DNA from: Podospora comata
Lineage: Eukaryota > Ascomycota > Sordariomycetes > Sordariales > Podosporaceae
Assembly: GCA_017354895.1 (NCBI GenBank)
Contig: CP071493.1
Location: forward strand, 806,001 to 870,000
Direction of reading: 5' to 3'
Length of the DNA: 64,000 nucleotides
The position numbers and the translations under genes were made by a program. Position 1 is the stretch's first letter, and each line of letters begins with the position of its first letter. The notes under the pieces were generated by a model. The model did not search any database and had not been told where the DNA came from. It worked only from the letters and a program-made list of their open reading frames with translations. Below are positions 24,254 to 38,260 of this stretch, in pieces.

Positions 24254-24603
24254 GAATATAAAGATGTTGGAAAGAAAGCAATACATCTGGAAGAATATAT
24301 CCATCTTTAGATAATTTACCCTTTTCACTCTTAATGACAAGAGAAACAACCCGGTATTATAGGGGGACGGCACCAAGCAAATTCTCGAAACACATTTCCC
24401 TCGACATGCCTTTGCGAGATACTCATCAAGTCTTCCATGACAGTCCAACTCAAGGTCAAGGCTTCCATGAGTGGATATTTAACCTGGGATAAGCCAAATT
24501 GTCTGCACTTGACTCTGGCAAACAAGCAGCCAAGTGAATACGATCCGTAGTCAAAATGTCCACAATGACCAGGTTTTCCACCCTTTACCACATTCCCCCT
24601 TTA

Positions 24604-24635
24604 ACACATTTACACATTTACACATTTACACATTA
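24604..24635. repeat. 8-bp tandem repeat, four copies
   Basis: The unit ACACATTT is repeated four times in tandem (the last copy ends in A). It lies in the 3' flank of pfa4. Confidence 0.9.
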
Positions 24636-24750
24636 CCAAATTCCCCTTTCAGCCCTCCCAACTTTTGGGTCACCTCCTTCCATTTTTAGAGCTTTGTTCC
24701 TTCCCTCGACCAGAAAACCCCATCTAGTTGAGGAAGGAGAAGAAGACAAA

Positions 24751-24852
24751 GGGAAGGAGCGCCAGGTAAGGGCACTTTAGCGGGAAGGAGCGCCAGGTAA
24801 GGGCACTTTAGCGGGAAGGAGCGCCAGGTAAGGGCACTTTAGCGGGAAGGAG
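24751..24852. repeat. 31-bp tandem repeat, 3.3 copies, with splice-donor-like cores
   Basis: Three identical head-to-tail 31-bp units begin at 24751, 24782 and 24813, followed by a 9-bp partial copy. Each unit starts GGGAAGGAGCGCC and contains CAGGTAAGG, a perfect fungal 5' splice consensus, and then CTTTAGC, which resembles an acceptor. The copies show no differences, so the array is recent or being homogenised. Confidence 0.95.
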
Positions 24853-26520
24853 TAGGAGCAAAGGCAGGTTGCGGATACAGGGAAGGAACAGAAGGCGGGT
24901 AGATAGAGATGGAAGGGGCAAGCTAACAGGCAAGACTTTCGACTTCCTACTTGAATCGCTCATATTGTCATTTGGATTGTACATATCATGAGGTATAGAA
25001 TCCAAGTTACCATTCTGAGGACAGCGACGCCATACCTACCATCAAGCGGTACCTAAACACCAGAGCGTACATGGCTGAAACCGTCCTTTCGAGTCCATCA
25101 AACCGTTGTAATTTGGTTACTAGGTGGCCGTCGATGCACATCACTCAACGTTCAGGCCACGGCCGAGGAGGTCGATCGATAGGCGCAAGTAACCGGCAAA
25201 CGTGTTCGAGCAGACTGCAAACCAGTTCACACCTGCTTAGACCCGTTGAAGGCGTCGGCTAGCCAGTCTGTTTGTGCCGTTTAGCTGTTATCAGCCGCTG
25301 AACTCCAGCGGGCTCATGCCGGGTCTGTTTTGTTTATGCAGGCCGAGGGAACGATATGCTCGAGTACGCCAAACAAAGCCGTATACTATGATACCTCATA
25401 GAGAGATATGAAGGGGCAAATATTTGGTTAGCTATATTGGCACTGGTTCAAAGCTCGAGCATTGCCATATGTGTTCCGAGCTCAAGACCTTGTATTTACA
25501 CCAGTGTGAAGCCACACCAGACAACATTGAACCTCTCTCGGCGTCATGATCGACTTGCCTCAGCGGGTATCTACATACTCCTTCCCTCGACCTAGCTCGT
25601 TCGTCCGTAGGATTTGCGTAGCTGCATTCTCATGTCCGTTTCCTTCATCACCCCTTTCCCCCCTCCCCCCTCTTTCAACCACGGAATCACCACCTCTCAG
25701 CTCCACCTGACCCAAACATGCATCTTCCGATCCCTCCCGCCCGTCCCATTTGAACAGTTCGGGGTCGGGCCGGCCAGATGGCAACGGGAAAAGCCTTCGG
25801 GCTCGGGAAAACGGACAACGGGAGGCTGCATATCACACGTCTGAACTTGAACCTCTCACAGACGTCAAGCTCCCAGAACCATAGAACCTCGAGCTTGGGA
25901 CAGCATAATATGCAGCTGATGCAAGTCTCCTAGATCCCTCAACCCTGGAGGGTAATAACGGTTGATAAAACGGAAAGCTGAAAGAAGTATCGGAGCTGAC
26001 CTGACATTCTCAGCTGAAGAAAAGACTTCAAAGACACACTACACAGCAGGTCGGAAGGCAGCATAACATCCATCACATCTCCTCACAGATGCCTTCCACG
26101 ACAACTGGACAGCCGCCCACCTTGACGCCCGTAGCACCTCATCTGGTTTCAAGAATGCTCCATCTCCATTGAAGCGGAGAAAATCCCGAAGCAAGGCCTA
26201 GCTTACATACATCACCGACGTGAGGGAGGAGGTTCAGAAATAATAGGGGTTCATAAGGGTCCCACGAACCGCTGAGGTAAAAGCTGCGCATGCTGCTAGC
26301 CGGGCCGGAACATACAGAAACATGTGGCTTTGGGGCGTTTGGTAGATCCTCGTCCGTACATATAGTATCTGCGGTGGCTCTGAGACAATGTGGGCGGGCA
26401 GGCAGGCAGGCGGTCATCCACTCGGTTGAGTTCAGCCCAGTGGGTTGTGAACCCTTTCCCAGGAGAAACTGACTCTAGGAATATGGTGGGTTTAAACTTT
26501 TGGGGGGATCACAAATGTTT

Positions 26521-26540
26521 ATATATATATATATATATAT
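26521..26540. repeat. (AT)10 microsatellite
   Basis: Twenty bases of perfect AT dinucleotide repeat inside the gene desert. Confidence 0.95.
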
Positions 26541-29500
26541 CTATATTTTTACTTTGGGAACGAGGCGGTTAGGTTGTGGACCACGGATTTACCACTCCAA
26601 AACATCGAGGCAAGTATCCAGCCTCACTTTTTACCTTTTGCCAAAAGCCTCAACGTCGACATCACGAAAAACCCCCTGATAAGCCCAAAGATTTGCCAAG
26701 CCGATCCTATCGAACCTCCTGAACCTTCTCGAAGCCAAGCCAGGGATGGGAAGAGATGAGATGAAGGTCAATGCACAAGTTGTTGGTCGGTCGATCTAGG
26801 CGCTCGAGATGACTACTGCTTTCTGATACGGTGTGGGGAGCTGAACCCAGGACCGACCACCGTCCGTCTGTCCGTCCCAACCAAGAAGAGGGGCAAAGGG
26901 GCCCGTTTTTGGTGTCTAATCTCATCCAAGCAATGCGGTTCTTTCATGAGATGATGAGGCGGTGTCTGGACAAGTTTGAGAATGTGCGTCTACCCGACAA
27001 TTGATACTTCTTTTTTTTTCCTTTGGGTAGAATCTATAAAACGCATCTGCGATTTCGAGGTTCAACGCTTCTGTCTGTTGCTTGGTTGTTGAGATTAACC
27101 CCAGAAAACGGTACGCTGGAAACCAACCCCCCGCGCAAACTAACATGATCGATCTCCACCACCCGCCGTTCCGCGAACAGCTTCAAGAACAGCCGAGATT
27201 GCAAGATGGGCATGCCCCGTGCCTCAAAAGAAACATTGACAAAACGTGCCCAAAGACTCGTTCCAGGTTTTCGATGCTGGGGAGTGGATGGAAAGGGATG
27301 CGAATGCGGGCGTTGTCGTGTTGGTAAAATTTGGCCACCCAAAAGCGTCCAGTTGCCAGTCGGAGAATTTGCTTGTCTTGTCTTGGGTGCAGGAATCCGG
27401 AGATGACAGTATCCATGATCAGGAATATGGTATGGGAGCATCAAGATGAAGGTATTGCGTCGTGGAAACGGTCATGATACCGGTGAAGGTGGTGTTTCAC
27501 TGCAATTCACCATCGTTTCGCTTCGTCTTCAAGATCATCATCCCCAAGCCCAAGGTTTGAAGTGGTTGATGATGCTCCTCAAACCCACCACTCCGGATCC
27601 CACCCCCCCCGTTTTTTCTCGCTCTCGCCTACAGATACAAAATGCTGTGTGAGCTTTCCGTAAATAACCCCCCCTCCCTTGTCAACGTAACACCAAGCAA
27701 AATCAACCAAACCTCAAATGCTGACTGGACACCGATATGTCTCCCAGCAAGCCATCCGAATGCAATAAAGCGGCGTCTATCTGTCGCGATACAACGCGCA
27801 CCCATCTCTCCCTCTCTCACGCGTAAAGTGCCTCACAACTTACACCGAGCCAATCTACTCAACGGCGCTGATTGGTTCCTCCCCAATCCAACATTTCGAG
27901 ATTTGACACCCAAAGCGGGAATTCCTCCTGTCGTGCATGCTAACACACCTTGAGAAAACAAGATTCAGCCTTACCTGCCTCGCTGTTGATCACGACTTCT
28001 CGAGTGGGTGGTTCCGAGGGGCTGGGTTTTGTTTGCATGTTGTTGGATAGCGGTTAGCTGAGCCAGTCGGTTGATATCTTCATGAGGTTGTTAATGTTGG
28101 AAGTTGGAAGCGTTTATCTTGACCATTGGTCCCCGTTAATATCCTTGAGAAGAGATGACGCCCATCGTCATCATCGTATCTGCACGGCCAATTCTTCTCC
28201 CAATTCTCATCTCCGTCGAAGCAATCCATCGGCGGGGTCCATATGTAAGTCAGACAGTAAACTTCGTAAACCACAACGCCCCCTCGGAGGCAGCTTGCCG
28301 GCGGGGTTCTCGAACTCCTGAATCCTTCCCCCTTTCAAAACCACCAATTGGCCACCGTCCATCCGCTTGGGTTGGTCCCCAGATCTCGATGTTTGGCCCT
28401 GGATGCTACTCTGCGGCGTTTCCCTGTATGGGCATATGCTTGCGTCTCACTACCTACATTAGTTATCCCAAGCAGTCCCAAAAAGCAGGCTGAACGTGCA
28501 TCTAGAGGCTTTGAAAGTCTCGACAAGAGCTGAAGATCCGACCCCTCATTGGCGGGGCATTTGCTCCAAAAGAGAAAAGAGCCAAGCCCATCCGCGGGGG
28601 GAGTAGGTTTCAATTGGGGGGGGGGGAGAGGGTCTTGAATCTTGAAACTTCAATATCTCGGAGTGCTGTGCTTTGCGAACGCAACACACCGCGGACCAAA
28701 AACTTGGTTCCTGGCGCCTCCCCGGCAAGCAGCAAGCCACTGTCCCGGGAAATAAAACACACATGTTCGTAAACGGCAGGTTGGTGTTGTTGTTGTTGTT
28801 GTGTAAACATCTCGAGATAATGTCTTCCACTGTCGCGTCGGGAAGGGTTTGTGATGGGATTTGCGAACGCACGGACAGGCGCCTGGTAAATCCTACATAC
28901 GATAAGATGTGCGGCGATGTGGTGTCGACAACGGACTGTGCCCTGGTATGCCTCTCAAACGGGTCAGCAACCGAGTGATGACTCCGTCTCATGATCGAAG
29001 CTCGACATCTCACGTTCGCCGCTTCAGAAAGCCTCGGCTTGTGCTTGACGATCCCCAGGATACGGTACAGAAGTCATGAGATGCAGGAACCCCTCGTTCA
29101 CCCCTCTGCAAGGCCCCCCGCCTCGATGGCAAATCACCAATCGTCAAACATTGTTGGTCGTAGTTTGACACACTCTTTGATCTTTCTCCCCACGAACATC
29201 TTCCCAGTTCGGTCTGATAACCCAAGATCAATCCCTCTTTTGAAAAAAAAAAGAAAAAATGAAAAGAAGAAAAAAAGACAACCCGAACCGTCCCTTGCAA
29301 CCATTCCATCCCCCAAACCCCAACCTCCTCCAAAGTCGCAATTGGACAGCCCCGAGACGACCTCCCACGGTGGAGGGCTTGGCTTCAAGGAGGAACACGC
29401 CGCAAGTTCACCCACCACCACTCGCTTCGCGTTCCTCTGTTCCGGAGAGAAAAAAGCTTCCTACATAAACGCGTCACTCTAAATGCAACTCACGTGCACA

Positions 29501-32500
29501 TGCGCGTCGTCGCGCGTCCAACCCCCATGTCCAAGAAAAAAACAAAAAACCAACCTTTAAAGTGGTTTTTCGAATCCACAACCCCGCCAATTGGAAAGAT
29601 GTTGATGAATTTATGAACCCATCACGCGGGTTGGATGAGTATGTATCGTGATGATTTATTTCCCCCACCGTCCGAGCGCCCGCTTGTTTCCAAATCGTCG
29701 AATTCACCGGGCAGATGTCCGTATCAGTCTTTTCTTGACCGAGAACTTTGGATCCGGGAGAGGCAGCCAGCTTCACGGCTATAAGCCAGGCCGTGCCGTT
29801 ATGAATTCGGATACATTTCCCCTTTGCTGAACCGCTGTTGGTATCAACGAAGATGAGAAAGTTGACGTGAGAAAACACCACCAGGCTTCGGTGTCAAGAG
29901 AGAGCAAAACCCGCCATCTGCAGGGTAAACCTTTTGGGTCCCCGCGCTCGGGCCTGTCTCCGGTCCGGTGCCCGAGTGTTTCTCCGGAGAAGTGGAGAGA
30001 ACCCCCTCCGGAACCAGGGTCGGGCGGTTGCCGCAAGGTCCCGGAGTGGCTGGCTTGGCGCAAGGGAGAAAGAGTGTAAGAATCATCAAATGTGGCCGTG
30101 ATGATTCACAACAAAAAACAGCAGGCTACCCTATCCAACGCCACTCAACTTGAGTGAAACGCCGCCGGCAACACGCAACATACCGCCAGACTAATGGCAC
30201 CACTCTCTCTCAACCAACAGCCCTGCGATCTCCGTGCTGCCCGCCCCACTTGCACCGGAAAAATATCACATCTCCCAAAGTAGTCAGCCGTTTTCCTCCG
30301 GCCAAGAGGTTGAATGTCGCGGGGTAATAAGAAGACGGCATGTTGGAGATCCGCCAGATCGATCCATGGATCCCCTTGTTGAGGATGCAAGCGCTTTGGG
30401 CTTCCCTCATGTTGTGTACATGTCGGGTGAGATGCAACGGCGGCCGAGAGGCAGGCAGGTCCCTCCGCACAGCAAGTCTGCAATGAAACCTTTCTTACTC
30501 TTTTGCAAGTCCCGAGACGACGACGCGCGTGTGCTGATTTGTGTCCTAATTGAGGCTTCAACACTATCACTTCCTTTTTTGCTACCCTCTTCCCGTGTCG
30601 GTGTGCGTGCTTGCTTTGCCGCTGTTGCTTGGTGCAAAACGCAAGAGAGAAAAAAAACCTAAAATAAAAAACTTTCCGAGCTGCTGCATCTCCAGACCGA
30701 AGTGCAGTAAGCAAAGCAGTCTGAGCTCCATAACCGAAAAGCTGGTAAATTTGGTGATGAGAGGGGGTCCAAGTACCGGTCCCCATATCCAATAGAGGCA
30801 CCTGATATGAAAACTTTCTCTCGAGGTTGATTGATCAATTGGCATGGAAAGTGACCCTCGTCCTTGTTCCCGTTGTTTGCCCTCTGTGCCCAGGTATACC
30901 TGTCTCCGTGTTATGCCTTCAGAGCCGGGAAATCGAAAGATCGGGGAGGAACAGACACGTGCTGCGGCATGAAAAAAAAAAAAAGCCAGGTCTTTTGGCA
31001 GCGGTACGGAAAGGACGGGTTGGTGGTGAAACGGGCTCTAATCGCAAAAACAGGTAAAAGAAAAGACTTGGTAATAATACCGGTGGTAATATCGTTGATT
31101 CTCTGTTCTGATCGTCGACCAGGCTTCCCCTCTTCCAGAGTTTATCAACGTCACACCATGTTCGAGACAATGTTTGTTCCAACGGCTGGTGATACTGTGA
31201 ATAAGCTTCTGCTTTGCTTTCTCGTGTGTGACTTGCGTGTCCTCCTGTCAAAGCTCTCAGACCTCTTCAAGATATTTTTTCTTTTTGTAGGACCCCGAAC
31301 CGTAATGTCTCTCTCTCTCTACACCAGTGTCACCTACATGAAATAACGGTGGTGGTGGATATATGGATCGAAGATTTTAGAGGGTTGATCGTTAAAAGCC
31401 CCAAGAAGAGAGGGAGAAAAGTCCAAATTCACTATAAAGCAATCAGTTGCTAATAGTCTCTTGGCCAACAATTGATAAACTTGGCCGCTAAGCTTCTTCA
31501 AAAGCAAGAATCAGAGCTTGCCAGCAAACCGGAAAGCAAGGAAACACAAAGTTCCTGTGAAACCCCGAGCAATTTGAGCCACAACCCCACACAGTTCACA
31601 AGTCCTGCTTTTGTGCACGCTGAACTCTGTGCACAGAAGTGTGTGTGTGCTTCAGCCTCATTGGTCAAAGCTTTTTCCTGCCATCTGGCTAGCTCAGCCT
31701 TACCACTGCTGTGCAGCTGCAGGCAATTTCCTTCCATCGACCTTCTAGAAGCCACATTCCCACTTACCCCTCAAACTCAACGTTTCGATTGGTGTGAGCG
31801 AGGCTTCAACCCCACAGTTTGCCGAGTTCGTTTTCTCTCCTGGGGGGCCCCGCTCGGACCGTTAACTTTCTTCTCCGTTTTGAAGATTCGTTTCAAAGGT
31901 CTCGAGAGAGATTCGACATGTGGTCGACTCCTCACTGCTTCCTTCCCCAGCCCTCTTGGTGAGCTGGAAATAGGACCACTGCTGAACAATTGCGGTGTAG
32001 AGATTCCAGGTTGCATTCCTAGATCTCGTCTAGGCCGGGCGTCATCAACTCAACGACAGCCATGTGTCTATTCTTTGCCGGGGGGGGGAGGGGGGCATTG
32101 AAAAGAAACGACGTCGATATGCAAGGCTAAAATCTGCTCTGCATGCGAACGAAAGTTCATCATACTATCCACCAGTTGCCCCCCTCCTACCTGTAAGTCA
32201 GTGAGTCAAGAATGGCCGAGATTTCCATCCTTTGGCAAAGCTTTGATTGGAGAAGAGAACAAAAACTCCAGAGAACAACTAGGTTCGGGGGTTGGTGATT
32301 GCATGAATATATATCTTCAGTTTTTTTCTTTCTTTTCCCTTTCTCGGATGACAGTTCCCCGCCGGCAAAACCCAAACCCGTTGCCGACAAAATCTCCACC
32401 GATCCCGACCACCTCTGTTGTGGAGTAGCGAACAGTTGTCCTTCTCTTTTCGGAAAAGTGAGGGAATACTCCATAGCAAAAAAAAAAAAAAAATCACAAG

Positions 32501-35500
32501 CATGCACAAGCAAGCAACAAGGACATGGGCTGTTTTTGCTGCGTTCAGAAAAGTGGCATTCACCGCCTCGGGAAACGGCGGTCCGTACGGTCAGAGAGGT
32601 TGGGTTGGGTTAGTCGCGGTCCGGTGGGCGGCAGATCCACACGTCGGATCCGCGGGAAACTGGCAAGCGATGCTGCGGGGGGTGGTTTGATGGCGGCTTC
32701 GTTGTCACTTCCGATCATGGGGAAGGCGGAGAGAACCAAATCAGAAGATCGCCAGCGAGGTTTGTTGATAGAGATCTGGATCCAGATCGGGATAATCAGA
32801 TGACGAATAGACCCCCGTTTCTGCCTGGAGAGAGGGCATCGCCCAGCTTCCCTTGAAGACCCCAAAGCCAGGGGTTTGATGTAGGAGCAACTTGCGGTCT
32901 GCAACCCGTCATCACGGTATTATTGACGATCCTGGAGTCAATAGGCGGGAACAACAAGTGAGGTTGGAAAGTTGGAAAACCTACATCAGTGAATCGAGAT
33001 CATGACATTTGCATCTTCAAAGCGGAGGGGGGGCTCGGGCGATGCCGAACGCCAAACCACAAGAGAATCCATTGTTTAGTGATTGAGGCTTGTGTGGGTG
33101 CAGGGGGCTTAATTGTAAAGTCGTTCGACCAATGACGCAACTGTCACAGACCGTAAGCTCACTGCAGTTGGTGATGATACCATAATCGAAGACTCAGCTG
33201 CCCGCCTGGCCGTGAAGTTTGATAAGAGAGCTTGTCTCACCCTCCGACTGGTAAACTTATCAACACAATCGGCAGAGGCCGAGCTGAGGGTCTTCATCCA
33301 GTTTGTTGGTACGGCCAATCGCAATACACAGCTCAGATTACCCCTCCTTGGTGTGCTGGCAGGAGCTCGATTTTCGAGTTTCATGTCATCTTTGTAGATG
33401 ACGGGCGATTGGTGTCCGAGTGCTTGTTTTTGTTGTTGGTCGCCATCGTGATTATCTTTGATGAAAGCCCGTTAAGAAATCAGGTTTGTCAGTTGGATGT
33501 TTTGTTTGTTGTTGCCAGACAGACACACGGACACGATAACGGCCACGGCCTCTTCTCGGACTCCCGGACGGTTAAAAGTGATCTCTCATTTTTGCAGCTG
33601 CTTAGCATTCTGCGCAATCAAGAGGCAGCCATTTGGGCTGTGTACCGACAGACGGGCTTTATCACCGAACCCATGCATAAGCTCGCTTCTCCTTTGGAGC
33701 CTTGCTCTTCGAGGTGGGTGCTGCCTGTGGTGAAACGTGCTTTGTTCATTTGTTGCAGTCGATAGCTCCTCAGCCAGCCAGCCATTGATCGAAGATCATC
33801 TGCTGCTTTGGACTGTTGAACATTTCCGAACCTTGTTCACCATGCGATCCTGGTATGGAAGAGGGGCAAAAGAGGCAAGAAAAGGAGATGCAGATACGAA
33901 GAATCCAAAGCCCTCTTGATAATTAACTTCCGGTTTCACGGTAAGTATGGCAGCCATTACGAAAGCTGCCCACCCGTACCTAGACAGATGGCGGGAAGAA
34001 TCCCGAGCAGTGAATTGGGTGGATGGAGGGATAAAGATGGATGTATCCGTCCCGTGCCGTCGAGAAATCTGGGGGTTGACACTATAAAACACGCTCCGCT
34101 ATTGTCGTCAAGAGGCGTGGCCCTGGCACAAACAAAATAATAGCAGCAATATTAAGAAGGCAGGACAGGTTCCAGGTACGTAAGCAAACCCTCAATCTCG
34201 TGGCTTTGCGACACCATACACCAAGAGTTCTTTTCTGGGATTACCTCTGATGCCAATGTTTCTGTCCGGCAGTGAGTCAAGCGTCAGCATGTCTTGCACG
34301 CGTGTGGACGGTACTGCTGGCCAGCAGCTAGCTCCACAAGCAACATTAATCTGATGCCGGCTGTGATGGCTGTGATAGCTTCCCGTATGCGGGATTAGAT
34401 TGTAGGCGACGGGCGACGGGATTGGATATTACGGGGTGGATGTGTTTGTCTCTTGACAATAAAAAACCCAAGTCCAGTTGTCGGTATCATGGTATCAAAG
34501 AGACGAGGACTTGTACAAGTGCACCCGCCCATCGTCAAAGCGCCTGTTGTACCACGGAAATGCAGCGGCAATCAATCTGGCCAAACACAAGGCGGGTTGA
34601 ACATTCACAACCTCACTGGACCTCGGTGACACAACATATGGTGGCGAGTCGTTAGAAGGAGTTCTGTCGTGTTGAGGCTCGGGTGTGCCCGCCGTTGGCA
34701 AGGTCCGGCTGGCTAGCTGTCTGGCACTTTGGCAGACACTCTTGTTGTAGCAGAAGCTGGGCGAGTGGCATTTGTCTGATCGATCGAGTGGAGGGGTCGG
34801 CGGTGTGGTCGATGGTGGTCACCCAAAGCGTGTCGTGCGTCTTTGTTGTTTCTGCCGCCATGGCACATGAGACTGGGTAAACAGACCGACTGGGAGAGGT
34901 GAGATGCGATGGCGACACACCTGCGGTCGACGAAAACGGCCTTGGGCTTGAGAATGCTCGGGGCCAAGAGATCATTCGGGCATCGTGAGCCTTCCCGGGC
35001 CACTCGGGAAGGCCGGCCGCAACACGGGGCAGACCAAGCTCCGCGCGCGCTAACCTGTCATGTCCCGGTTACAGTTGACAGCTGTGTTTCTGAAGAATGG
35101 GCAGTGAATGTTTTGGAAGCAGTCTGGAGCCTGTGGTGGATTGGGGCTCGCCATGACACGCATGAATTAAATTGGATCTCCCACGTCGTGCAGAACCGCG
35201 TTACGGGCTCCTGATTGGCTGCCGGCCCGCCATTTCCCAAGAGATATGCATTGTGCAAGGAACACCACGGCCCTGACGTCTGGAAACTCTGCATTGTCAG
35301 ACCTCAACTGGCAGATGGTATGGGCTGCATCCACGTCCTCGATATTGCAGACCCGGACTGCTGGGCGCTTCTGCTGCTATCAATATCTCGAGGACGATGT
35401 TCGAGATGAGGTTGATGCTGATGCCACTTTGGCCCCTGGCCATTGAATCTCCGAGCTGCTGCCGGTTCCTGACCTGCGTTTTGCAGCTGCCCGCCTCTTC

Positions 35501-37266
35501 AACTCCTTCGGGCGGGGGCAGTCGTCCCTGATACCGTCCCATTGGCCGGCAACCACTTTGTCCATTAAACGCGAACACGCCAAGCTTCAATGAATACGCG
35601 CAGCAAGCAGAAAACCAAATCTTGGAACCGCGAGATGCATCTGCTCAGGTCGTTGGCTGCGATGGTGTTGGTGTGCCCGAAAGACGTGATGCTGCCCGCA
35701 TTAGCGGCTGATAAACTAGGAAACAAGGCCCCAAGAAACACAGAAGAGCAGGCTGTGTGTAGGGAGAGCAACATCAAAAAAGCTCCTTCCAGAAACGGAC
35801 TCCGTAAGGCCAGACCTTGTGGAAACAATGGCATTGGATAATGGCCGAGGTGAATGAACAATGTTCCCTTCTCCACGCGGCTGTGCCTCACCACCCTCCT
35901 GGGTATAGATAGGTATTCCAAGCTGGCGGAATCATTTCTATCTGAGCTCGTCTTCTGATCTGAAGGGTCTATTGTGTACGCCTGATTAGTGGTTAGGTGT
36001 CCTATCAAGAAAAAACCGTCCAAAAGGTTTCCGCCGTTTTGTAGTGATATCCAAGAGCCACGATCTTGAAGGACGTTCCATCAGAGTGGTTCCCGAACAC
36101 CCCCCTCCTGACGTAAGCCCCCCAAGCCCCACCTGCTCACTTTTGGAGCTGGTTTTATGTGGATAAATGCATTGGCGCAGATTCGGCATGTTGAGCACAA
36201 GAAAAGAATCACCGACAGTTACGAAGTATACAGAGCACTTCCAAAAGTCGACATGTGCTTGTGTTTGTCCTTGTATTCGATCTTTGTGTTTCTTGCATCG
36301 TGCTTGTGTTCAAAGTTTTAGAGGCTGGTTTATGCAAACCCCCACTCTCTCAACCTCTCAACATGCACTTCCATGTCTCTCCACCAAGCACCGTCCCTGT
36401 TCCGTATCTTCACCAGGGTCAGCGACCCGGCTGTCTCGGTTTTGCAGCCATGAGGGAGGGCAGGTAGGGGAAAAAAGAAAGAACGGGCTCAAGAGGCTTT
36501 TGCTGTATGGCGTTTTGGCGGCAGTTCGGCGCCGCCCCGTAGACTTGAAATCTGGGCGATCAGGAGGCCTGAACGAGCGGCCATCCAATGTCAAAAAGAG
36601 CAACAAACAAACAGGACAGCGGCTCGAATCTTGAAAACGTGAGAATCGGCCTCGGCGAGAACAAGTCTTTATTTCTATCAAAAAAGACAAAGACTCTTTT
36701 CGAGATTTCCTGATACGGGCACAGTTGCTCCGTCTCCCTTCAAACGGTGCAGTGTCGTATGTAATTCAGTAACGAGAACCTTGCCTGACTTGGGAAGTCT
36801 TGGCCGCCGTGCTGACACCAACTTGGTTTCTCGATACCGGACTCAACGGAGGCCCCGGGCAGCTAAAAAGGTAACGATTATCCGTAACTGGTAAACGGCG
36901 ACCACCGGCTGGTTGCTGGAGTTCGTGGCTCGCATGCTGCGGTTTGGGCTTGTTGCTATCATTTGCAACTGCAGCATTTCTGCCAGACAAACATACCGCT
37001 TGACGCCTTATTGCTGCGGGAACAAGGCGATTCTTTTCTTTTCCTCACCGTCACATAGTCCAAGCAGCAGGCAGACAAACGCAATTGTTACAGGTGTATA
37101 GAGTCCAAGCCTCTTCCTCCAGCAAGCATGCAGCATTTGTGTGGAGCCAATACCGTCCCCCCCGAGGCTCCATGACAGCCCCTAATAAAACACGGTGCTC
37201 CGTGGTGGTTTAGTGGATGGAAGCGACAGGCGAAAGGCGGAAAAGGATCACGCCAGTCCCAAACGT

Positions 37267-37287
37267 CAGACGCCAGACGCCAGACGC
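37267..37287. repeat. (CAGACGC)3 tandem repeat
   Basis: Three perfect copies of a 7-bp unit in the gene desert, about 1 kb upstream of the CT-rich start of the cyclin leader. Confidence 0.85.
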
Positions 37288-38260
37288 CAAAACCCGTGAT
37301 GTTCCTGTTTCTGTCGCAGGCAGGCAGCACGCGTCGCTGTCGCCTTTTTTTCTTCGTCTGATCCATCGGAGTGCAACACTGTATGGTACCGTGTCTGCGA
37401 ATGGGTTTTTCCCTTCCCCTCCGGACGCTTCCATTCAGTGGAGGTTTTGCTGCCGCCGGTGCATTGGATCAGTGCATCCTATCAAGCCTCTGATTCGACC
37501 GCCCACAGCGGACGACCATGGAAGGGCGGCGACAAGGTGCAAAAAGCTAAGCAATTCGTAGATCCCTGCTCCTCCTCCAGCCGGCCTGAATTTCCCAGCC
37601 GAGCAGCGAATCCACACAAAGTCCGCCGTCGCCCACCACCAACCACCAACACCTGGTTATGGCTGCGTCCAGCATGGAGGGAGGGATCGTTCCTGGACGA
37701 GTGTGACCTCCGCATTGGGTCCCAGATACTCCGTAGCCTGGTGAATCCTGTTTTGTGAGGGTGTTGTGGTGTGCTTTTTGAGGTACAGTTCCTAGACCAT
37801 CAGCTAATCTTCAGTCTCCATCATACATAATAAGCATCATCATTATTTTATTCCGGGCTATTACCAAGGAACAGGAGACAGGCATGGGGATCACGAATGA
37901 ACGGACTCCCGTCTCCTGTAGCGTCTCATGGCGAATGGAGCGCCGCGACTGGGCATTCCCCTCAGGCTGGGGCTTGGCCTGCCTTTTCGCGCAACGATGA
38001 ACACAACGGGACATCATAACGGATGCTGAGTAGGGAAATGGACGAGCAGGAAAACGGAGCGGTGGCCTGGCTGACCCTGCAAGAGATGCACGCTTGTGGT
38101 CCTGCACTGGGCCAGGGCAGCACGACGGACGAGAAAAAGGTACCTCAGTACCCGGCCCATGCTGCAAGCTGCTTGGTGCTGCTTGGTGCTTGGTGCTCCA
38201 GCGCTGGGGGCTTGCTTTCGTGAACGAGCTGGGGGCCCTGTCTTAAATCGGCCATTAACC

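Larger units (their letters stand above)
24254..38260. other. 14-kb gene desert upstream of the G1 cyclin
   Basis: Between pfa4 and the cyclin leader I find no frame that I can defend as a protein gene. The longest frames (209 codons at 31472-32101 plus, 218 codons at 30145-30801 minus) start at weak codons, are compositionally poor and have no family features. No tRNA-like A/B-box pair, 5S rRNA or transposon ends were seen. Base composition looks ordinary, not the AT-rich signature of RIP. Short tandem repeats lie near 24604-24852, an (AT)10 at 26521 and (CAGACGC)3 at 37267. Several homopolymer runs (A, G, C) are scattered. It may be cis-regulatory DNA, unspliced leader or non-coding RNA genes. 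Confidence 0.6.

Noticed and set aside
30145-30801. 218-codon minus-strand open frame in the gene desert
   Set aside because: Basic, low-complexity composition and no splice signals or family features.
31472-32101. 209-codon plus-strand open frame in the gene desert
   Set aside because: No ATG in good context, Ser/Cys/Pro-rich chance-like composition, no domain, ends in a G-run artefact. A frame of this length is not very unlikely in 14 kb of two-strand sequence.
27819-37334. Four ACGCGT (MCB-type) sites at 27819, 29469, 34298 and 37329 upstream of the G1 cyclin
   Set aside because: About three to four are expected by chance in 14 kb, so there is no enrichment to report.
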